Part shown: positions 24,945-25,725 of the stretch, piece by piece | Layout: the number at the start of each line of letters is the position of its first letter | How positions within the stretch are numbered: the stretch's first letter is position 1 | Notes under the pieces: model-generated | What the model saw: the letters and a program-made list of their open reading frames with translations, nothing else | Databases searched by the model: none | What the model was told of the DNA's origin: nothing | Source: Barthelona sp. PAP020 | Taxonomy: Eukaryota > Metamonada: BaSk clade | Length of the DNA stretch: 25,725 nucleotides | Assembly: GCA_040182905.1 (NCBI GenBank) | Contig: JARQWU010000143.1 | Span: 1 to 25,725, forward strand | Direction of reading: 5' to 3' | Program-made: the position numbers and the translations under genes

Positions 24945-25550
24945 ATTTTGAAAAAAAATTGTTAAATTCCAAGTTTTATTTTTATTTTCCCTTTTATAAA
25001 ACGTTTTTCAAGACTTTCCAAACAGGGGATTTGATTTTAAGATTAAGAACTAACATTCCCTCTTCTTTTGATACGAATGTTCGGCCTTCTCTTTTGTAGC
25101 ATCTCCGTCTCAAAACTTTTATCTCTTTGACCGTTTAGCGGACAGAGATGTCCTAATTGGTGTGTAATAAGGTTTCATATTAAAGAAAAGAGGAAGAAGA
25201 ATTTTGGTTTGGTGAACTGAATCCTCTTCATACATATCTTTTGTTTGTTTAGAAAAATGATCGTTTGACATAGGATTTTGGAGTAAGACAGGGCATATTT
25301 ATAAAAGATGCATGTCAGGGATATCAAACAATTTTAAAAGAAATCATCTTTGTTGATAATAGAAATAAATAAAAAATAAAAATAAATAAAAAATAAAAAA
25401 AGAAGAAATGAAAGCTGCTAATTCTTTGTTTAGCACATTGGTTATATGAAAATACTTCTTTTCAAATAATTAATTATTATGAAGGAGAACATTGTTTGAC
25501 TCTTTTAATTATTTCCAAGCCAAGAAGCACTGTGTTGATGAGTGAATAAA
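24945..25550. other. Intergenic region with short inverted repeats and an A/T-rich satellite-like stretch
   Basis: About 600 bases with no convincing gene. At 25100-25109 and 25141-25150 the sequences CATCTCCGTC and GACAGAGATG are complementary at nine of ten positions, and GGAC/GTCC (25140-25143 and 25150-25153) forms a small stem. TATAAAAG occurs at 25300-25307, inside a GACA-GGGCAT / ATGCATGTC inverted repeat. At about 25364-25401 an imperfect AAATAAATAAAAAAT repeat occurs. None matches an RNA gene I know. Confidence 0.5.
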
Positions 25551-25637
25551 AATGTGGAAGTTCACGAACAATGAACGAATCTATTGGAGATTTAATGTGG
25601 AAGTTCATGCTCAATGAACGGAATTTATTGGAGATAT
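25551..25637 (+). repeat. 43-base tandem direct repeat, two copies
   Basis: Copy 1 (25551-25593) and copy 2 (25594-25637) begin with the identical 14-mer AATGTGGAAGTTCA, share CAATGAACG, and end in TATTGGAGATTT / TATTGGAGATAT. Within each copy GTTCA and TGAAC form an inverted pair. The copies differ at several interior positions, so the duplication is not recent. Confidence 0.85.
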
Positions 25638-25724
25638 AAAGAGGTCATCAAATATCACTTCCTTTATTTGTTGTTTCTTGACCACCTTTAGGTCCAATTC
25701 TTTAAGATACTTGGGCATCTGAAT
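25611..25724 (-). CDS. Possible C-terminal end of a minus-strand gene (partial)
   Basis: From the right window edge a minus-strand frame stays open for 37 codons to a TGA at 25611-25613, inside the second tandem-repeat copy. The readable tail includes MPKYLKELDLKVVKKQ and then a hydrophobic-acidic stretch ending in ISPINSVH. It has coding-like composition, but I do not recognise it. If real, the gene starts outside the window and is convergent with the 12-repeat gene. Confidence 0.3.
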   Translation of the reverse strand: MQMPKYLKELDLKVVKKQQIKEVIFDDLFISPINSVH

Positions 25725-25725
25725 C

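Noticed and set aside
25138-25160. U6 snRNA because of the word ACAGAGA
   Set aside because: The AGCATGG-type segment, the conserved stem and a terminal T-run at the right distance are absent.
25560-25590. Heat-shock element (alternating GAA/TTC) in the tandem repeat
   Set aside because: Only copy 1 has TTCnnGAA, the preceding GAA is spaced by one base instead of two, and copy 2 does not keep the pattern.
1-25725. Mobile elements, CRISPR array, viral insertion or rRNA/tRNA genes
   Set aside because: No transposase, integrase, reverse transcriptase, capsid or other viral motif, terminal repeats, regularly spaced repeats, or tRNA B-box with matching fold were seen on either strand.

Overview
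This is a strongly AT-rich, gene-dense and nearly intron-free window from the nuclear genome of a unicellular eukaryote. Most of its roughly seventeen clear protein genes have unmistakably eukaryotic homologues (20S proteasome beta3, OCRL-type phosphatase, RNase P/MRP Rpp30, Mei2-like RNA-binding protein, PAK kinase, C9orf72-like protein, CCDC39, WDR92). TAA, TAG and TGA are all used as stops, so the standard code applies. CCDC39, WDR92, a repeat protein resembling axonemal microtubule-binding proteins and a tentative CEP83-like protein say that the organism builds motile flagella. A free-living or parasitic flagellate of an excavate-type lineage (for example Heterolobosea or a metamonad) would fit the compact, intron-poor style, but the sequence alone does not fix the taxon.

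Layout. 1-3300: the tail of a gene resembling RNA polymerase I subunit A49 (+), a VPS9-domain protein (-), and a class IV aminotransferase (+). 3500-8400: a long coiled-coil protein, possibly CEP83-like (-), proteasome beta3 (-), then WDR92/DNAAF10 (+, with an apparent one-base frameshift) and the CDKAL1-type tRNA methylthiotransferase (+). 8400-14320: an OCRL/INPP5B homologue (-), a 91-residue orphan (+), a Mei2-like protein with only two RRMs (-), and an LPCAT/LPEAT-type acyltransferase (-). 14800-18300: a C9orf72 homologue (+), a possible 32-codon secreted peptide (+), a PAK-family kinase with two CRIB motifs (+), and a small multi-pass membrane orphan (-). 18500-24950: a PP5-like phosphatase with a C-terminal membrane anchor (+), RPP30 (+), CCDC39 (+) and a 12-unit repeat protein (+). 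24945-25725 is mainly non-coding and holds a 43-base tandem repeat and possibly the 3' end of a minus-strand gene.

The genes do not form an operon or a single pathway, but two themes recur. One is flagellum construction: WDR92 (dynein arm preassembly), CCDC39 (the 96-nm axonemal ruler), the repeat protein, and perhaps the CEP83-like protein. The other is membrane traffic and phosphoinositide/GTPase control: the VPS9 protein, OCRL, C9orf72-like protein and PAK. Intergenic spaces are very short. Two divergent pairs share only 74 and 58 bases between start codons, and most genes carry a T-tract of six or more just before the start.

I saw no mobile element, CRISPR array, rRNA or recognisable tRNA. 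I did not find a convincing previously unknown multi-gene system. The observations most worth checking are unusual variants of known proteins: the tandem-CRIB PAK, the tail-anchored PP5-like phosphatase, the RRM3-less Mei2-like protein, the C9orf72 homologue, and the WDR92 frameshift.
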